64,000 bases of DNA from Atopobium sp. (GTDB lineage Bacteria; Actinomycetota; Coriobacteriia; Coriobacteriales; Atopobiaceae), in the NCBI GenBank assembly GCA_015258715.1, contig JABZHR010000002.1, positions 117,713 to 181,712 of the forward strand. Direction: 5' to 3'. How positions within the stretch are numbered: position 1 is the stretch's first letter; the number at the start of each line of letters is the position of its first letter. The position numbers were made by a program, and so were the translations under genes. This document shows positions 35,129 through 45,453 of this stretch, one piece after another. The notes beneath the pieces were generated by a model. That model ran no database searches, had not been told where the DNA came from, and saw nothing but the letters and a program-made list of their open reading frames with translations.

Positions 35129-38100
35129 TGCCAAAGCGTACTGATATTAAGAAAATCCTGGTCATCGGCTCTGGCCCAATTGTTATTGGCCAGGCCTGCG
35201 AGTTTGACTATTCCGGCACTCAAGCATGCCGCGCCCTTCGCAAAGAGGGCTTTGAGGTTGTTCTGGTTAACTCAAACCCAGCAACCATCATGACAGATCC
35301 AGAAACTGCAGACAGAACCTATGTTGAGCCGATCACCGTTGAGTCGGTGACCCGCGTCATTGAGCGCGAGCGCCCTGATGCGCTCCTGCCAAACATGGGC
35401 GGTCAGACTGCTCTGAACTGTACTATCAGCCTTGGCGAGGCTGGCGTTCTTGACAATTACAACATTGAGGTCATCGGCTGCAACCTGGAGTCTATCCGTA
35501 CCGGCGAGGACCGTGAGCTCTTTAGCGAGGCAGTCCAAGACATTGGTCTGGAGGTTGCTCGTGCAGACATCGCTCACTCCATGGAAGACGCCCAGCGTAT
35601 TGTTGCTGACCTGGGATACCCTGTGGTCATTCGCCCAAGCTTCACCCTTGGTGGCGCGGGCGGCGGCATTGCACATACCCCAGAAGAGCTCGTAGAGATT
35701 GTTGAGCAGGGTCTCTTGCTTTCCCCAGAACATGAGGTGCTGGTAGAGGAGTCCATCGAGGGCTGGAAAGAAATTGAGATGGAGGTCATGCGCGATACCG
35801 CAGGTAACGGTATTGTTGTCTGCTCCATCGAGAACCTCGATCCTATGGGTGTTCACACCGGAGACTCCATCACCGTTGCTCCAGCTCAGACGCTTACCGA
35901 TGAAGAGCTCCAGAACCTCCGCGACTACTCCATCGCTATTCTCGAGCGTGTAGGCGTTGCTTGCGGTGGCTCTAACGTTCAGTTTGCGGTCAACCCAACT
36001 AACGGCCGCGTCATTGTCATTGAGATGAACCCTCGTGTCAGCCGCTCCTCTGCGCTGGCTTCCAAGGCAACTGGTTTCCCAATTGCAAAGATGGCTGCTC
36101 TGCTCTCTGTTGGCTACACGCTTGACGAGATTACCAACGACATCACCAAGGCAACTCCTGCCGCCTTTGAGCCTTCCATCGACTACTGCGTAGTTAAGGT
36201 TCCTCGCTTTGCCTTTGTCAAGTTCAAGGGCACCAGCCGCATTCTGACCACGCGCATGAAGTCGGTTGGCGAGGCTATGGCCATGGGCAGAACCTTTGAG
36301 GAAGCCCTGCAGAAGGCGCTTCGTTCCCTGGAGCAAGATCGCGCTGGTCTGGGCGCTGACGGCCACGATGTCTTTGACGAGAAGAACTTCGATGAGCTAG
36401 TCAGCAAGCCAACACCAGAGCGTATTTTCTACGTTGCTGAGGCTCTGCGCAGAAACTGGAGCGTTGAGCGCATCCACGATATGACCGGCATTGATCCTTG
36501 GTATCTACACCGTATGGCAGGCATCATCAACGCCGAGAAACGCATCAAAGAGCTGGGACTTTCTGGTCTCACCACCGATAACATGCTTGCTGCCAAGCAG
36601 CTGGGCTTCTCGGATGAGCAGCTTGCACACCTTACCGGCACCAAGACAGACGTTGTTCGCGCTGTGAGGGAAGTGCTGGGTGTTCGCCCACAGGTCAAGA
36701 CAGTAGATACCTGTGCTGGCGAGTTTGGCGCAACCACGCAGTACCACTACGTTACCTACGAGAAGGGCAACGCCACAGAGTACGTCAAGGCAGATAAGCC
36801 ACGCGTCATGATTTTGTCTGCAGGTCCTAACCGTATTGGCCAGGGCATTGAGTTTGACTACTGCTGCGTACATGCTGCCTACGCTCTTCGCGAGCAGGGC
36901 TATGAGACGGTTATGGTCAACTGCAACCCTGAGACTGTCTCTACAGACTACGACACTTCCGACCGTCTGTATTTCCAGCCTCTGACCTTTGAAGACGTCA
37001 TGGATGTTATTGAGGTTGAGAAGCCAGAAGGTGTTATTGTCACCCTTGGCGGCCAGACTCCAATCAAGCTAGCACGCGCCCTCAAGGACGCCGGTGTTCC
37101 TATCATGGGCACCCAGCCAGAAGCAATTGACCTGGCAGAGGACCGCGACCGTTTCGCAGCCCTTCTTGACCGCTTGAACATTGCCTGCCCACCATCGGCA
37201 GTTGCTTCTACCATGGACGAGGCTCGCGACGCTGCGCGCCGCATTGGTTACCCGCTGATTGTCCGCCCAAGCTACGTTCTTGGTGGTCGCGGCATGGCTA
37301 TTGTCTACGACGATTCCGACCTGGTCACCTACATGGAGTCTGCTACACACGTCACGCCAGACCGTCCTGTCTACCTGGACGCCTTCCTCGAGGACGCTAT
37401 TGAGCTGGACGTTGATGCTCTCTGCGACACCGAGGAGTGCTACGTAGGTTCCGTCCTGGAGCACATCGAAGAGTGCGGTATTCACTCTGGCGACTCCGCT
37501 TGCTGCTGGCCGCCCTTCTCGCTCTCTGAAAAGATTGTTGACCAGATTAGGGCCATCACCAAAAAGCTGGCGCTTGCCTGCGGTATCCGAGGCCTGCTGA
37601 ACATCCAGTACGCCGTCCGCGACGAGCACGTCTTTGTCATCGAGCTCAATCCTCGCGCTTCTAGAACCGTGCCTTTCTCGTCAAAGGCAACAGGCGTCTC
37701 CCTGGCTAAGTACGCATCTCGTATCATGGCTGGCGAGAAGATCAGCGAGCTCAGAGCACAGGGTCTGCTCCCTGATGAGAACCGTACCGTCGACTACTAC
37801 GCGGTCAAAGAGGCGGTCATGCCTTGGTCTAGATTCCCTGGTGCTGACTCAATCCTTGGCCCAGAGATGAAGTCTACCGGCGAGGTCATGGGCATTGCCC
37901 GCACCTTCCCAGCAGCGTACGCAAAGACTCGTGAGGCAGTTGAGAACAAGCTACCTGAGCAGGGCTCCGTCTTTATCAGTGTGTGCGACCGCGATAAGCG
38001 CGCCATTGCTCCTGTTGCTATGGCTCTGGAGAACCTTGGCTATGGCATCTACACCACGGGCGGTACCGCAAAGACGCTGCGTGCGGCTGGAATTGACTGC

Positions 38101-38349
38101 ACCACCGTCAACCGCATTTCCGATGGTCATCCAAATGTTGTTGACCTTATGCGCGATAAGACCGTCAGCTTCATCATCAATACGCCTCATGGTCACGAGG
38201 CTCACAGCGACGGCACCAAGATGCGCGCAGAAGCTGTCAGCCAGGGCATTACCTGCGTCACCGCAATGTCTGCTGCTACCGCTCTTATTCAGGCACTTGC
38301 TGCGGCAAGAAAGAGTGAGCCCGAGACCTTTGCACTACAAGATCTTTAA
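35128..38349 (+). CDS. carB: Carbamoyl-phosphate synthase large subunit
   Basis: Full-length (1073 aa) synthase made of two ATP-grasp halves and a C-terminal regulatory domain. The first half has [23 protein letters not shown] and [14 protein letters not shown]; the second half has [21 protein letters not shown] and [15 protein letters not shown]. The C-terminal MGS-like domain (about 930-1073, with [15 protein letters not shown]) binds allosteric effectors such as UMP or ornithine. It forms a heterodimer with CarA through an ammonia tunnel. A terminator follows at 38383. Confidence 0.97.
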   Translation: MPKRTDIKKILVIGSGPIVIGQACEFDYSGTQACRALRKEGFEVVLVNSNPATIMTDPETADRTYVEPITVESVTRVIERERPDALLPNMGGQTALNCTISLGEAGVLDNYNIEVIGCNLESIRTGEDRELFSEAVQDIGLEVARADIAHSMEDAQRIVADLGYPVVIRPSFTLGGAGGGIAHTPEELVEIVEQGLLLSPEHEVLVEESIEGWKEIEMEVMRDTAGNGIVVCSIENLDPMGVHTGDSITVAPAQTLTDEELQNLRDYSIAILERVGVACGGSNVQFAVNPTNGRVIVIEMNPRVSRSSALASKATGFPIAKMAALLSVGYTLDEITNDITKATPAAFEPSIDYCVVKVPRFAFVKFKGTSRILTTRMKSVGEAMAMGRTFEEALQKALRSLEQDRAGLGADGHDVFDEKNFDELVSKPTPERIFYVAEALRRNWSVERIHDMTGIDPWYLHRMAGIINAEKRIKELGLSGLTTDNMLAAKQLGFSDEQLAHLTGTKTDVVRAVREVLGVRPQVKTVDTCAGEFGATTQYHYVTYEKGNATEYVKADKPRVMILSAGPNRIGQGIEFDYCCVHAAYALREQGYETVMVNCNPETVSTDYDTSDRLYFQPLTFEDVMDVIEVEKPEGVIVTLGGQTPIKLARALKDAGVPIMGTQPEAIDLAEDRDRFAALLDRLNIACPPSAVASTMDEARDAARRIGYPLIVRPSYVLGGRGMAIVYDDSDLVTYMESATHVTPDRPVYLDAFLEDAIELDVDALCDTEECYVGSVLEHIEECGIHSGDSACCWPPFSLSEKIVDQIRAITKKLALACGIRGLLNIQYAVRDEHVFVIELNPRASRTVPFSSKATGVSLAKYASRIMAGEKISELRAQGLLPDENRTVDYYAVKEAVMPWSRFPGADSILGPEMKSTGEVMGIARTFPAAYAKTREAVENKLPEQGSVFISVCDRDKRAIAPVAMALENLGYGIYTTGGTAKTLRAAGIDCTTVNRISDGHPNVVDLMRDKTVSFIINTPHGHEAHSDGTKMRAEAVSQGITCVTAMSAATALIQALAAARKSEPETFALQDL

Positions 38350-38382
38350 AACGTGCTGGGAGAATGAGCTTTTCACTTGAAC

Positions 38383-38415
38383 AAGACCGGTCTTGAAAAA
38401 GGCCGGTCTTTTTTC
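38383..38415 (+). terminator. Terminator of carAB
   Basis: AAGACCGG at 38383-38390 pairs with CCGGTCTT at 38403-38410, then TTTTCG. Confidence 0.88.
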
Positions 38416-38495
38416 GTGAGGGAAGTGTTTAGAATACGAAGTTCTCCTAGTGAAGAGCGCAAAAGTTTGTTATTATTGCAAGGCTGCATAAATAT

Positions 38496-38581
38496 GCGGG
38501 CGTGGCGGAACTGGCAGACGCGCTAGATTTAGGTTCTAGTGGACTAAGTCCGTGGGGGTTCGATTCCCTCCGCCCGCACCA
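38496..38581 (+). tRNA. tRNA-Leu(TAG)
   Basis: Type II tRNA (86 nt) with a long variable arm. Acceptor GCGGGCG pairs with CGCCCGC, A73 and encoded CCA. Anticodon loop TTTAGGT gives TAG. Confidence 0.96.
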
Positions 38582-38640
38582 TGCAGAAATTTGGTTAAGA
38601 GCTGGTACGCCAGCATTTTTTACGAGACACTGGAGGAACG

Positions 38641-40050
38641 TTGAACATCACCGTTACCGCAGATAAGCCAGTTGACGAGAAACTCACTGTCAAGGTTACA
38701 GTTCCTGCTGCAGAGGTAGACGCTGCCATTAAGCAGGCTTACAAGGACATTGCAAACAAGTATTCCTTCCAGGGTTTCCGCAAGGGCCGTGCACCTCGTC
38801 CTGTCATTGACGGTATTGTTGGCCGCGAGGCAGTCCTTGCTCAGGCAACCAACGATCTTCTCGGCGCAGCAGAGCCAGAGCTTCTTGAGGAGCTTGATCT
38901 TGTTCCTGTCGGCCGTGGTGATTATAACCAGGACGCAGACCTTCCTGTTGAGGGCCAGGATTACTCCTACGAGGTAGTCTTCAACGTTCGTCCTGAGGCT
39001 AAGCTTGATTCTTACGATGCTCCTGCAATCAACATGCCTCCAAATGAGGCAACTGAGGCTGAGGTTGATCACCAGATTAAGCAGCTTCTGTCTTACCAGG
39101 CTAAGTTTGAGAACACCAAGGAGAAGCGCGCTGTCAAAGAGGGCGACACCATTGGTGTAGACATCAAGAACATTGAGGGCGCTGCTCACATGGAGGGCGA
39201 GGACCGCGTTCTTACCCTTAATGGCACCCAGGCTCCAAAAGAGCTTGAGGAGGCACTCATCGGCATGAAGCCAGGTGAGGAGAAAGAGGTCAAGTGGACT
39301 CACAGCCACACACACGGCGATGAGGTTCACTCTCACGATTACGATATCAACGTCAAGGTTGTTGCTCACAAGAAGTCCGTCACTCCAGAGCTGACTGACG
39401 AGCTTGCAAAGAACACCTTTGGTTATGACACGGTCGAGAAACTCCGTGAGGCTGTTAAGTCTGAGATTGAGTCTGACAAGAAGAATTCTCTTCCAACTCT
39501 TAAAGAGGACCGCGTTGTTGAGGCTGTAGGCAAGCGTCTTCAGCTTGAGGAGGTTCCAGAGGAGTACAAGAACGAGGTCTTCAACGAGATTGCTCAGGAG
39601 TTCCTGAATGGTCTTCAGCAGCAGGGCATGAGCCTTGATATGTTCCTGGCTGCACGCGGCATCAAGACCGATGACTTCATCTCTGATCTTCGTGTTCAGG
39701 CTGAGGAGCGCGCACGTCAGTCCCTGGCTCTTGACGCAGTAGCTGCAGAGCTTAAGCTTGAGGCAACTGAGGAGGACATTCGCGCAGAGTTTGAGCGCGC
39801 TGGTGTTCCTAACGTTGAGTCTGCAATTGAGGAGTGGCGCAAGGCCGGCCGTCTTCCAGCAATCCGCGAGTCCATCCGTCGTTCTAAGGCTCTTGACTGG
39901 CTGCGTGACAACGCAACCGTCACCGTTGTCGACGAGATTGCTGAGGCTGCTAAGGAAGAGCAGAAGGCAGAGAAGAAGCCTGCTAAGAAAGCTCCTGCTA
40001 AGAAGAAGGCAGCTAAGAAGGACGAGGACGCAGAGAAGGACGCTGAGTAG
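38641..40050 (+). CDS. tig: Trigger factor
   Basis: Ribosome-associated chaperone (469 aa). N-terminal ribosome-binding domain (FQGFRKGRAPRPVID at about 41-55 is the signature), a PPIase domain at about 150-245 (VKEGDTIGVDIKNIEG), and a C-terminal substrate-binding domain. It ends in a low-complexity Lys/Ala tail (KKPAKKAPAKKKAAKK) beyond the family core. It starts with TTG at 38641 after TGGAGGAA. It precedes clpP-clpX, a common grouping of protein quality-control genes. A hairpin separates it from clpP. Confidence 0.95.
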   Translation: MNITVTADKPVDEKLTVKVTVPAAEVDAAIKQAYKDIANKYSFQGFRKGRAPRPVIDGIVGREAVLAQATNDLLGAAEPELLEELDLVPVGRGDYNQDADLPVEGQDYSYEVVFNVRPEAKLDSYDAPAINMPPNEATEAEVDHQIKQLLSYQAKFENTKEKRAVKEGDTIGVDIKNIEGAAHMEGEDRVLTLNGTQAPKELEEALIGMKPGEEKEVKWTHSHTHGDEVHSHDYDINVKVVAHKKSVTPELTDELAKNTFGYDTVEKLREAVKSEIESDKKNSLPTLKEDRVVEAVGKRLQLEEVPEEYKNEVFNEIAQEFLNGLQQQGMSLDMFLAARGIKTDDFISDLRVQAEERARQSLALDAVAAELKLEATEEDIRAEFERAGVPNVESAIEEWRKAGRLPAIRESIRRSKALDWLRDNATVTVVDEIAEAAKEEQKAEKKPAKKAPAKKKAAKKDEDAEKDAE

Positions 40051-40063
40051 TCCGCAACTGGTT

Positions 40064-40076
40064 GGGTTTCTCGCCA
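40064..40076 (-). repeat. Dispersed 13-mer TGGCGAGAAACCC, copy 7
   Basis: Exact copy, written as GGGTTTCTCGCCA on the plus strand, 14 bp after the tig stop. Confidence 0.85.
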
Positions 40077-40115
40077 GAAAGACTGCGCCAAAAGTTGCAG
40101 TTACTTTGAATTTTT

Positions 40116-40155
40116 CATACCCCGGGTTAGAGACATGCTTCCCGGGGTATGTTTC
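40116..40155 (+). terminator. Hairpin between tig and clpP
   Basis: CATACCCCGGG at 40116-40126 pairs with CCCGGGGTATG at 40141-40151, then TTTCTA. A stable but weakly U-tailed terminator, possibly partial. Confidence 0.75.
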
Positions 40156-40181
40156 TAAGGAAAGACCTTTGAAGGAGGATT

Positions 40182-40790
40182 ATGCATTATCCAACAAACA
40201 TTCCAACTATTCCGTATGTTATTGAGCAGACTCCTCGTGGTGAGCGTAGCTATGACATCTACTCCAGGCTGCTCAATGATCGTATTGTTTTCTTGGGAGA
40301 GCCTGTAACTCGTGATTCTGCAAACCTGGTCATCGCACAGCTTTTGCACCTTGAGAGTCAGGATCCAGATAAGGATATTTCTCTCTACATTGACTCTCCT
40401 GGTGGAGACGTTTATGCAGGTCTGGGCATCCTTGATACCATGAACTTCATCAAGCCTGATGTCTCTACTATCTGCGTTGGTATGGCAGCATCAATGGGCG
40501 CAGTTCTTCTTGCAGCTGGTGCAAAGGGTAAGCGTCTTGCGCTTCCTAACTCTATGGTTATGATTCACCAGCCATCCAGTGGCGTTCAGGGCCAGCAGAC
40601 TGACATTCAGATTGTTGCAGATGAGACAAAGTGGATTCGTCAGCGCATTAACGAGCTGCTTTCGGATTATACTGGACAGCCTATCGAGAAGGTCAATGCA
40701 GACACCGAGCGCGATAATTATCTTCGTGCGCAGGAGGCTTGTGACTACGGTCTGGTTGACCGCGTTATCTCTTCTCGTAACGACCAATAA
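40182..40790 (+). CDS. clpP: ATP-dependent Clp protease proteolytic subunit
   Basis: Serine protease (202 aa) that forms the degradation chamber served by ClpX. The catalytic triad is visible: Ser104 in [12 protein letters not shown], His129 in [12 protein letters not shown], Asp178 in [17 protein letters not shown] ribosome site is 6 bases before the ATG. clpX follows after 26 bp. Confidence 0.97.
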   Translation: MHYPTNIPTIPYVIEQTPRGERSYDIYSRLLNDRIVFLGEPVTRDSANLVIAQLLHLESQDPDKDISLYIDSPGGDVYAGLGILDTMNFIKPDVSTICVGMAASMGAVLLAAGAKGKRLALPNSMVMIHQPSSGVQGQQTDIQIVADETKWIRQRINELLSDYTGQPIEKVNADTERDNYLRAQEACDYGLVDRVISSRNDQ

Positions 40791-40816
40791 TTGTTCTCGT
40801 ATTGAGGGTTTGAGTT

Positions 40817-42115
40817 ATGGCTAATGACCAGAACTTCTCGCCTTTTGGCGGATTAGATGAGATGCACTGTTCTTTCTGCGGAAAGAGTAGGTCGCAGGTA
40901 AATAAGCTTATCCAGGGTCCTGGTGGCGTATGCATTTGTGATGAGTGCGTCTCTACCTGCTCGGATATGATTGATGAGTCTCTTGGCTTTGATGAAGAGT
41001 CAGAGATTGAGACTCACTCTGATGAGCCTGTTATCAAAGACCTGCCAACTCCACATGAGATTTATGATGAGCTGTCTCAGTATGTAATGGGTCAGGAAGA
41101 CGCTAAGCGTGCTATGTCGGTAGCGGTGTACAACCATTACCGTCGTATCCTTTCTGGCAATGATGAGCCTCAGGAGGGCCAGGAGGACGTTGAGATTGCA
41201 AAGTCCAACATCTTGCTACTGGGTCCAACTGGTACTGGTAAAACCTTGCTTGCCCAGACACTTGCTCGTTTTCTTGAGGTTCCGTTTGCTATTGCTGACG
41301 CAACAACCCTTACCGAGGCTGGTTACGTTGGTGAAGATGTCGAGAATATCCTGCTTAAGCTCATCACCGCTGCTGACGGCGATGTTGAGCGCGCTCAGGT
41401 AGGCATTGTCTACATCGATGAGATTGACAAGATTGCTCGCAAGGCCGAGAACCTCTCTATTACTCGCGATGTCTCTGGTGAGGGCGTTCAGCAGGCACTT
41501 CTGAAGATTCTTGAGGGCACGGTGGCAAGTGTTCCTCCAACAGGAGGCCGTAAGCATCCTCAGCAGGAGCTTATTCACATTGATACTACCAACATCTTGT
41601 TTATCTGCGGTGGCGCTTTTGTTGGCCTGGATAAGATTGTTGCTGACCGTATTGGTAAAAAGGGAATTGGCTTTAACTCTGATGTTGCTCAGAATGTCAA
41701 AGAAGGCGAGTCTGAGCTTATCGCAAAGGTTATGCCTCAGGATCTGCACAGGTTTGGTATGATTCCAGAGCTTTTGGGCCGTATTCCAGTTATCACTTCT
41801 ACTCGTGAGCTTGGTGAGGAGGATCTGATGAGCATTCTCACAGATCCAAAGAATGCTCTTACCAAGCAGTACAAGCGTATGTTTGAGCTTGAGGGCGTAG
41901 ACCTAGAGTTTACTGAGGATTCACTCAGAGAGATTGCCAAGAAGGCTTTGGCTCGCGGCACCGGTGCTCGTGGTCTTCGTGCAATCTGTGAGTCTACGTT
42001 GCAAGAGACCATGTTTGACCTGCCTTCAGATTTGGATATCACAAAGGTTGTGGTCACTCCAGAAAGTGTTGGTGGAGATAATGCTCCAGAAATCATTAAG
42101 GGCAAAAAGGGCTAG
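40817..42115 (+). CDS. clpX: Clp protease ATPase subunit ClpX
   Basis: AAA+ unfoldase (432 aa) that feeds tagged proteins to ClpP. N-terminal C4 zinc-binding domain with cysteines 18, 21, 41 and 44 (HCSFCGKS and CICDEC). Walker A GPTGTGKT near residue 135, Walker [12 protein letters not shown] near 196, and the sensor-2 region [10 protein letters not shown] near 388. A terminator follows at 42150. Confidence 0.97.
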   Translation: MANDQNFSPFGGLDEMHCSFCGKSRSQVNKLIQGPGGVCICDECVSTCSDMIDESLGFDEESEIETHSDEPVIKDLPTPHEIYDELSQYVMGQEDAKRAMSVAVYNHYRRILSGNDEPQEGQEDVEIAKSNILLLGPTGTGKTLLAQTLARFLEVPFAIADATTLTEAGYVGEDVENILLKLITAADGDVERAQVGIVYIDEIDKIARKAENLSITRDVSGEGVQQALLKILEGTVASVPPTGGRKHPQQELIHIDTTNILFICGGAFVGLDKIVADRIGKKGIGFNSDVAQNVKEGESELIAKVMPQDLHRFGMIPELLGRIPVITSTRELGEEDLMSILTDPKNALTKQYKRMFELEGVDLEFTEDSLREIAKKALARGTGARGLRAICESTLQETMFDLPSDLDITKVVVTPESVGGDNAPEIIKGKKG

Positions 42116-42149
42116 CAGCTTAGTAAAAATTGATTGACTGTTTATTGCG

Positions 42150-42175
42150 CGCACCGCTTTGGCGGTGCGTTTTTC
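42150..42175 (+). terminator. Terminator after clpX
   Basis: CGCACCGC at 42150-42157 pairs with GCGGTGCG at 42162-42169, then TTTTTCT. Confidence 0.92.
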
Positions 42176-42361
42176 TATTCCAAAATGTTATGACAAATAT
42201 GAAAAAAATAGTGATGACCTTGAGTTTATTACCTCTTACAAATTGCATGCCGCTTGCAGCTGAATGAATACCGTTTAGAGGAGACGATTACAAATACTGC
42301 GAGATTCTCTCTATTTTTTATTCAAGATTGTTTTAAGGAGAGGCCGAAGAATAGAGGAACA

Positions 42362-42802
42362 ATGAAAGCCAAAAAAGTAGCTGCAGGAATTGTGGTGCTG
42401 GTACTTGTAATTGTTTCTGTTCTCTATGGTGTTGTGGAATATAACTACCACGGACATCTATTTGAGTGGTGCATTCCTGCAATGAGGAGGAATGCTGCTC
42501 AGTATTTTATTGATAATTGGCGTTCTGAGCTAGGGCAGGAAGATTCAGTCTGGATAAGCCAGTCTGGATTAAATGATTTGAAAGTTGAAGATTTGCAAAT
42601 TTCTGGTCCGGTTCAATTTGTCTATTCAAAAGACGGAGAGCTTTTTTGTAACTCCGTGTATTGGATGATTTCAACAAACGGAAAGTTTATTGGCTATGTG
42701 ATGCAAGACCTTGGACCGCACGCCATAAATGCGCTGCTAGGAAATGCAGAGGCATATCACATTCAATTTAAGAATGCCGATATCTTTAATGCTGCAACGT
42801 AA
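42362..42802 (+). CDS. Membrane-anchored protein of unknown function (truncated by an in-frame stop)
   Basis: Unrecognised 146-aa protein. One N-terminal membrane helix at about 6-27 (VAAGIVVLVLVIVSVLYGVV) leaves a soluble domain outside the cell containing EYNYHGHLFEWCIP, MRRNAAQYFIDNWRSELGQ and HIQFKNADIFNAAT. ATG 42362 is used (GAGGAA upstream), not the longer frame from 42254. The reading frame continues without another stop for 83 codons after the TAA at 42800-42802, so this looks like the N-terminal part of a longer protein. More A+T-rich than its neighbours. No homologue is recognised. Confidence 0.6.
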   Translation: MKAKKVAAGIVVLVLVIVSVLYGVVEYNYHGHLFEWCIPAMRRNAAQYFIDNWRSELGQEDSVWISQSGLNDLKVEDLQISGPVQFVYSKDGELFCNSVYWMISTNGKFIGYVMQDLGPHAINALLGNAEAYHIQFKNADIFNAAT

Positions 42803-43054
42803 AATAGTCAGAGTAATACCTGTGTATGTCTAAAGATAATCAATACATCTGATACAAGAGCGACAACAGACAATATTGATTTGTGTATTGGTGATCAGGT
42901 GGCATACTCTCAATCCATGAGTGGGGAAATGCAAGAATATCAGCGTAATCAACTGTTTCAGGATAAAGATACTGAGTGGATTAATGAAATAGATCGAATT
43001 GCTCAGAATGCAAATCTCAATAGCCGAGAAAAACTAACTGACGTAGTAAATTAG
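42803..43054 (+). pseudogene. In-frame continuation of the 42362 gene after its stop codon
   Basis: Same frame as the preceding gene, open to TAG at 43052-43054. It reads as protein-like sequence (e.g. CIGDQVAYSQSMSGEMQEYQ and WINEIDRIAQNANLN) with an acidic, helical C-terminus. It has no start site of its own except a weak internal ATG at 42917. The simplest reading is that TAA at 42800 arose by a point mutation in a gene of about 230 codons. Confidence 0.5.
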
Positions 43055-43076
43055 CAACATAACAAAAAGTTCAAAA

Positions 43077-43203
43077 CACACCTAAGTCAGATAATCTGTT
43101 AAAAAGACGTATACATTACGCTGAAAATACCTCAATCATGCAGATTATCGTCATTAGGTGTGTAAAATGCCCGCAATTGAGCAGAATATCTGACTTAGGT
43201 GTG
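43077..43203. repeat. Repeat family B, copy 1: inverted 22-bp units around a 42-bp spacer, plus one extra unit
   Basis: Unit R1 at 43077-43098 is on the minus strand; R2 at 43141-43162 and R3 at 43182-43203 are on the plus strand. All read CAGAnTATC...TTAGGTGTG. R1 and R2 are separated by exactly 42 bp, as in copy 2 (63829-63914). The spacer contains AAAAAGACGTATACATT. Together with a hairpin at 43445-43488 this is all that is seen in the 465 bp between the broken gene and the GT8 gene. Confidence 0.85.
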
Positions 43204-43444
43204 TTCCGTAGATACTAAATTTATCGATAGTTAAATTCCTTATATAAGTCTATTCATGTATAAGCATATTAGATGCAGTTTATGCATAGAGATGCATATC
43301 AGGTAGTACGACCGCCTAGCTGGCTAGCTATCTTGATTAGGAACATGTCGATTCTTCGGCAGAACCTACCAAAGCTGCGCTATTTTGTGGGCCAGGCCTA
43401 AAAGCCGACGTTAACACGCTACAGAATCATAATCACTCGCGTAT

Positions 43445-43488
43445 GAACTGCCTCCAATTTCTTGGACATAAGAAATGGGAGGCAGTTC
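43445..43488. repeat. Long hairpin downstream of the GT8 gene
   Basis: GAACTGCCTCC at 43445-43455 pairs with GGAGGCAGTTC at 43478-43488, extended by ATTTCTT/AAGAAAT. A second copy of GAAATGGGAGG follows at 43496-43506. Possible 3' end for the minus-strand gene. Confidence 0.65.
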
Positions 43489-43519
43489 AGATACGAGAAA
43501 TGGGAGGTTCTCTTTTGCG

Positions 43520-44665
43520 TTATAGATTGCCGCCACCAAGTTTGTTGTATGACGTAATAACTTTGGTGCGTGTTTTGGTGCCTGGTGGAAAAACGGTATC
43601 AAACAAAGGCATGATGCCACGGAAAAGAACGCCACTTTGCACGCGGTGAGAAAGACCTTTTACCGTACGTCTTGACTCTTCAAGCTGAGAACGAAGCTCC
43701 TCAAGGTAAGGGGAGCGGCGAGCATAGAACCAGAAAAGACCCGCAAGATCTGAGTTTGGATAGAGCCAGGGCCTGTTGTCAGGTCCTGCAAAATGCGCAA
43801 TGCAGATATTCTTACGAGCTTCTTCGTATTCTTCTCGCACATCTTTTGGCGCCTGAGCAACAATGTGATCACGGCGTAGGAACTGCCAGTCTACCAGGTA
43901 ATTCCATTTCATATTAATGCGGAGATAGTGGCCGTTTACAAACCTGTTAAGAACATCTTGATCAAGCCAGCGCCATGCACGCATGGTTGAGACCTTCAGA
44001 AACTCCTCAGGAGAAATCTGCTTTCTGATCTCTTCAAGGTTCATCAAAATGACGCCCGCTTGGAAGTAATCGTGAGGATCATCCATACCCAGCTCATTTT
44101 TGAGGTAGGGGCCAACTGTGGCGTCATAGCCATCAATTTGACCAATAGTATCTGCGTCGCGCGTAGCACCTACCAAGTATCCTGTGACATCGATATCGTA
44201 GAGCTCTGCAATATCGGTATTAACTACCAGGTCAGAGTCAAGGTAGATAGCTTTATTGACGTTAGGAAGCAGCGAGGGAGCAAGTAATCTGTAGTAAGTT
44301 TCTGGTCTAAAGTGACCATGATGAGGAAGCTCAATATCACCAAGGGCAGCGTCAACATCTAAGAAGCCAACATGGACGTTATCAACAAGCTGAGCCTGAC
44401 GAGTAAGCGTAATCATGCTGGTAGGAGTGAGGTCACGAGTCAAAACAATGATGTCGTAGCGACGCTCTGGATTGACGTTCTCAATGATGGATTGAATTGC
44501 TACAGATAAATACGGTACAAAGTTATCGCTGCAGGCAAAAACAAGCACAACGTCATTAAGGGCAAGTCCCAGCTCATCAGACGAGCTTGCAAGCATTGCT
44601 CCAGAAAGTTGCGCTCTGCCAGTTCCTGCAAGGCGTTGTGTAGGTATTTTCCGTAATCTTCTCAT
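43520..44665 (-). CDS. Glycosyltransferase family 8 protein
   Basis: Retaining glycosyltransferase (381 aa) of the GT8 (LgtC/general stress protein A) family, transferring a hexose from a UDP-sugar to a surface glycan or lipid. Seen: DVVLVFACSDNFVPYLSVAIQSI near residue 38, the metal-binding DxD in KAIYLDSDLVVNTDIAELYD near 135-155, YFQAGVILMNLEEIRK near 196-211, and DQDVLNRFVNGHYLRINMKWN. The first 35 residues and the last 70 flank the domain. The start is uncertain: no strong ribosome site precedes the first ATG. Acceptor unknown. Confidence 0.88.
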   Translation of the reverse strand: MRRLRKIPTQRLAGTGRAQLSGAMLASSSDELGLALNDVVLVFACSDNFVPYLSVAIQSIIENVNPERRYDIIVLTRDLTPTSMITLTRQAQLVDNVHVGFLDVDAALGDIELPHHGHFRPETYYRLLAPSLLPNVNKAIYLDSDLVVNTDIAELYDIDVTGYLVGATRDADTIGQIDGYDATVGPYLKNELGMDDPHDYFQAGVILMNLEEIRKQISPEEFLKVSTMRAWRWLDQDVLNRFVNGHYLRINMKWNYLVDWQFLRRDHIVAQAPKDVREEYEEARKNICIAHFAGPDNRPWLYPNSDLAGLFWFYARRSPYLEELRSQLEESRRTVKGLSHRVQSGVLFRGIMPLFDTVFPPGTKTRTKVITSYNKLGGGNL

Positions 44666-44682
44666 ATGTAAGACTTTAGCAC

Positions 44683-45453
44683 TTAGACGCCAAAAACGCC
44701 TGCTGCGTTTGCCATTACTTCGGTTTGCACAGAGTATCCACGAGCCTCGCTCAGACCGCTCAGCGCGCGTTTCAGGCTGTCCACAATGTCCGCCGAGCCA
44801 ATATTCGTCTGATCGCTCGAAGGAAGGTCAGTCTCGGTAAGCAGCTTATCTTTGGGATAGACCTTAGCGTATTCACGGCCGCGCTTGGTCTTAAGGCTCA
44901 TCTCGCCAACAGAGAACCAACAGCCAAGCTTAATAGCCCTCTGGAGCTCGTTTGAGCTACCGCTAAACCAATGGATGATAGGAATACACGCTTGAGCGGC
45001 TCCTGTTTGTTCAAGAATATCCAGTACCGCATCAACACTTCTCACGGTGTGCATCGAGAGCACTCGTGGTTGGCTGTTGCGTGAAAGCTCTGCAGCGCGT
45101 TTGCAAATCTTTGTAAAGGCCTTAACCTGCAAATCTTGCAACCCATCAACACAATAGCGAGAAGAAAAATCTAGTCCAATCTCGCCAAGGTAAGGCGTCT
45201 GCTCCATAAGTTCTAGCAGGAGCTCTATATCTTTTTGAGTAACGCGCCCATCAGAGATATACCAGGGATGTGCTCCTAGTCCCACGCGGATGTTGGCTTG
45301 CGTAAGCTGAGGAGCAAGTTCTAGGTAGTCGTGAGGAGTAACACCGCAGGTAAAGAAACCTAATCCGGCGTCATGGGAACTTCTCGCTACATTGAGTGGA
45401 GTGTCCATAAGATTGGCATGAACGTGCGCATCAAAATATGTGAGGTTACTCAT
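44683..45453 (-). CDS. tatD: TatD-family metal-dependent hydrolase
   Basis: TIM-barrel metallohydrolase (256 aa from the ATG at 45453) of the TatD family, usually a 3'-5' exonuclease or DNase acting in DNA repair. Metal ligands are seen in DAHVHANL, GLGAHPW, YLGEIGLDF, VLSMHTVRSV, IIHWFSG and LLTETDLPSSD. Sequence between strands diverges from the E. coli enzyme, so substrate is uncertain. The start overlaps the end of the upstream TcdA-like gene by 8 bp. Confidence 0.88.
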   Translation of the reverse strand: MSNLTYFDAHVHANLMDTPLNVARSSHDAGLGFFTCGVTPHDYLELAPQLTQANIRVGLGAHPWYISDGRVTQKDIELLLELMEQTPYLGEIGLDFSSRYCVDGLQDLQVKAFTKICKRAAELSRNSQPRVLSMHTVRSVDAVLDILEQTGAAQACIPIIHWFSGSSNELQRAIKLGCWFSVGEMSLKTKRGREYAKVYPKDKLLTETDLPSSDQTNIGSADIVDSLKRALSGLSEARGYSVQTEVMANAAGVFGV

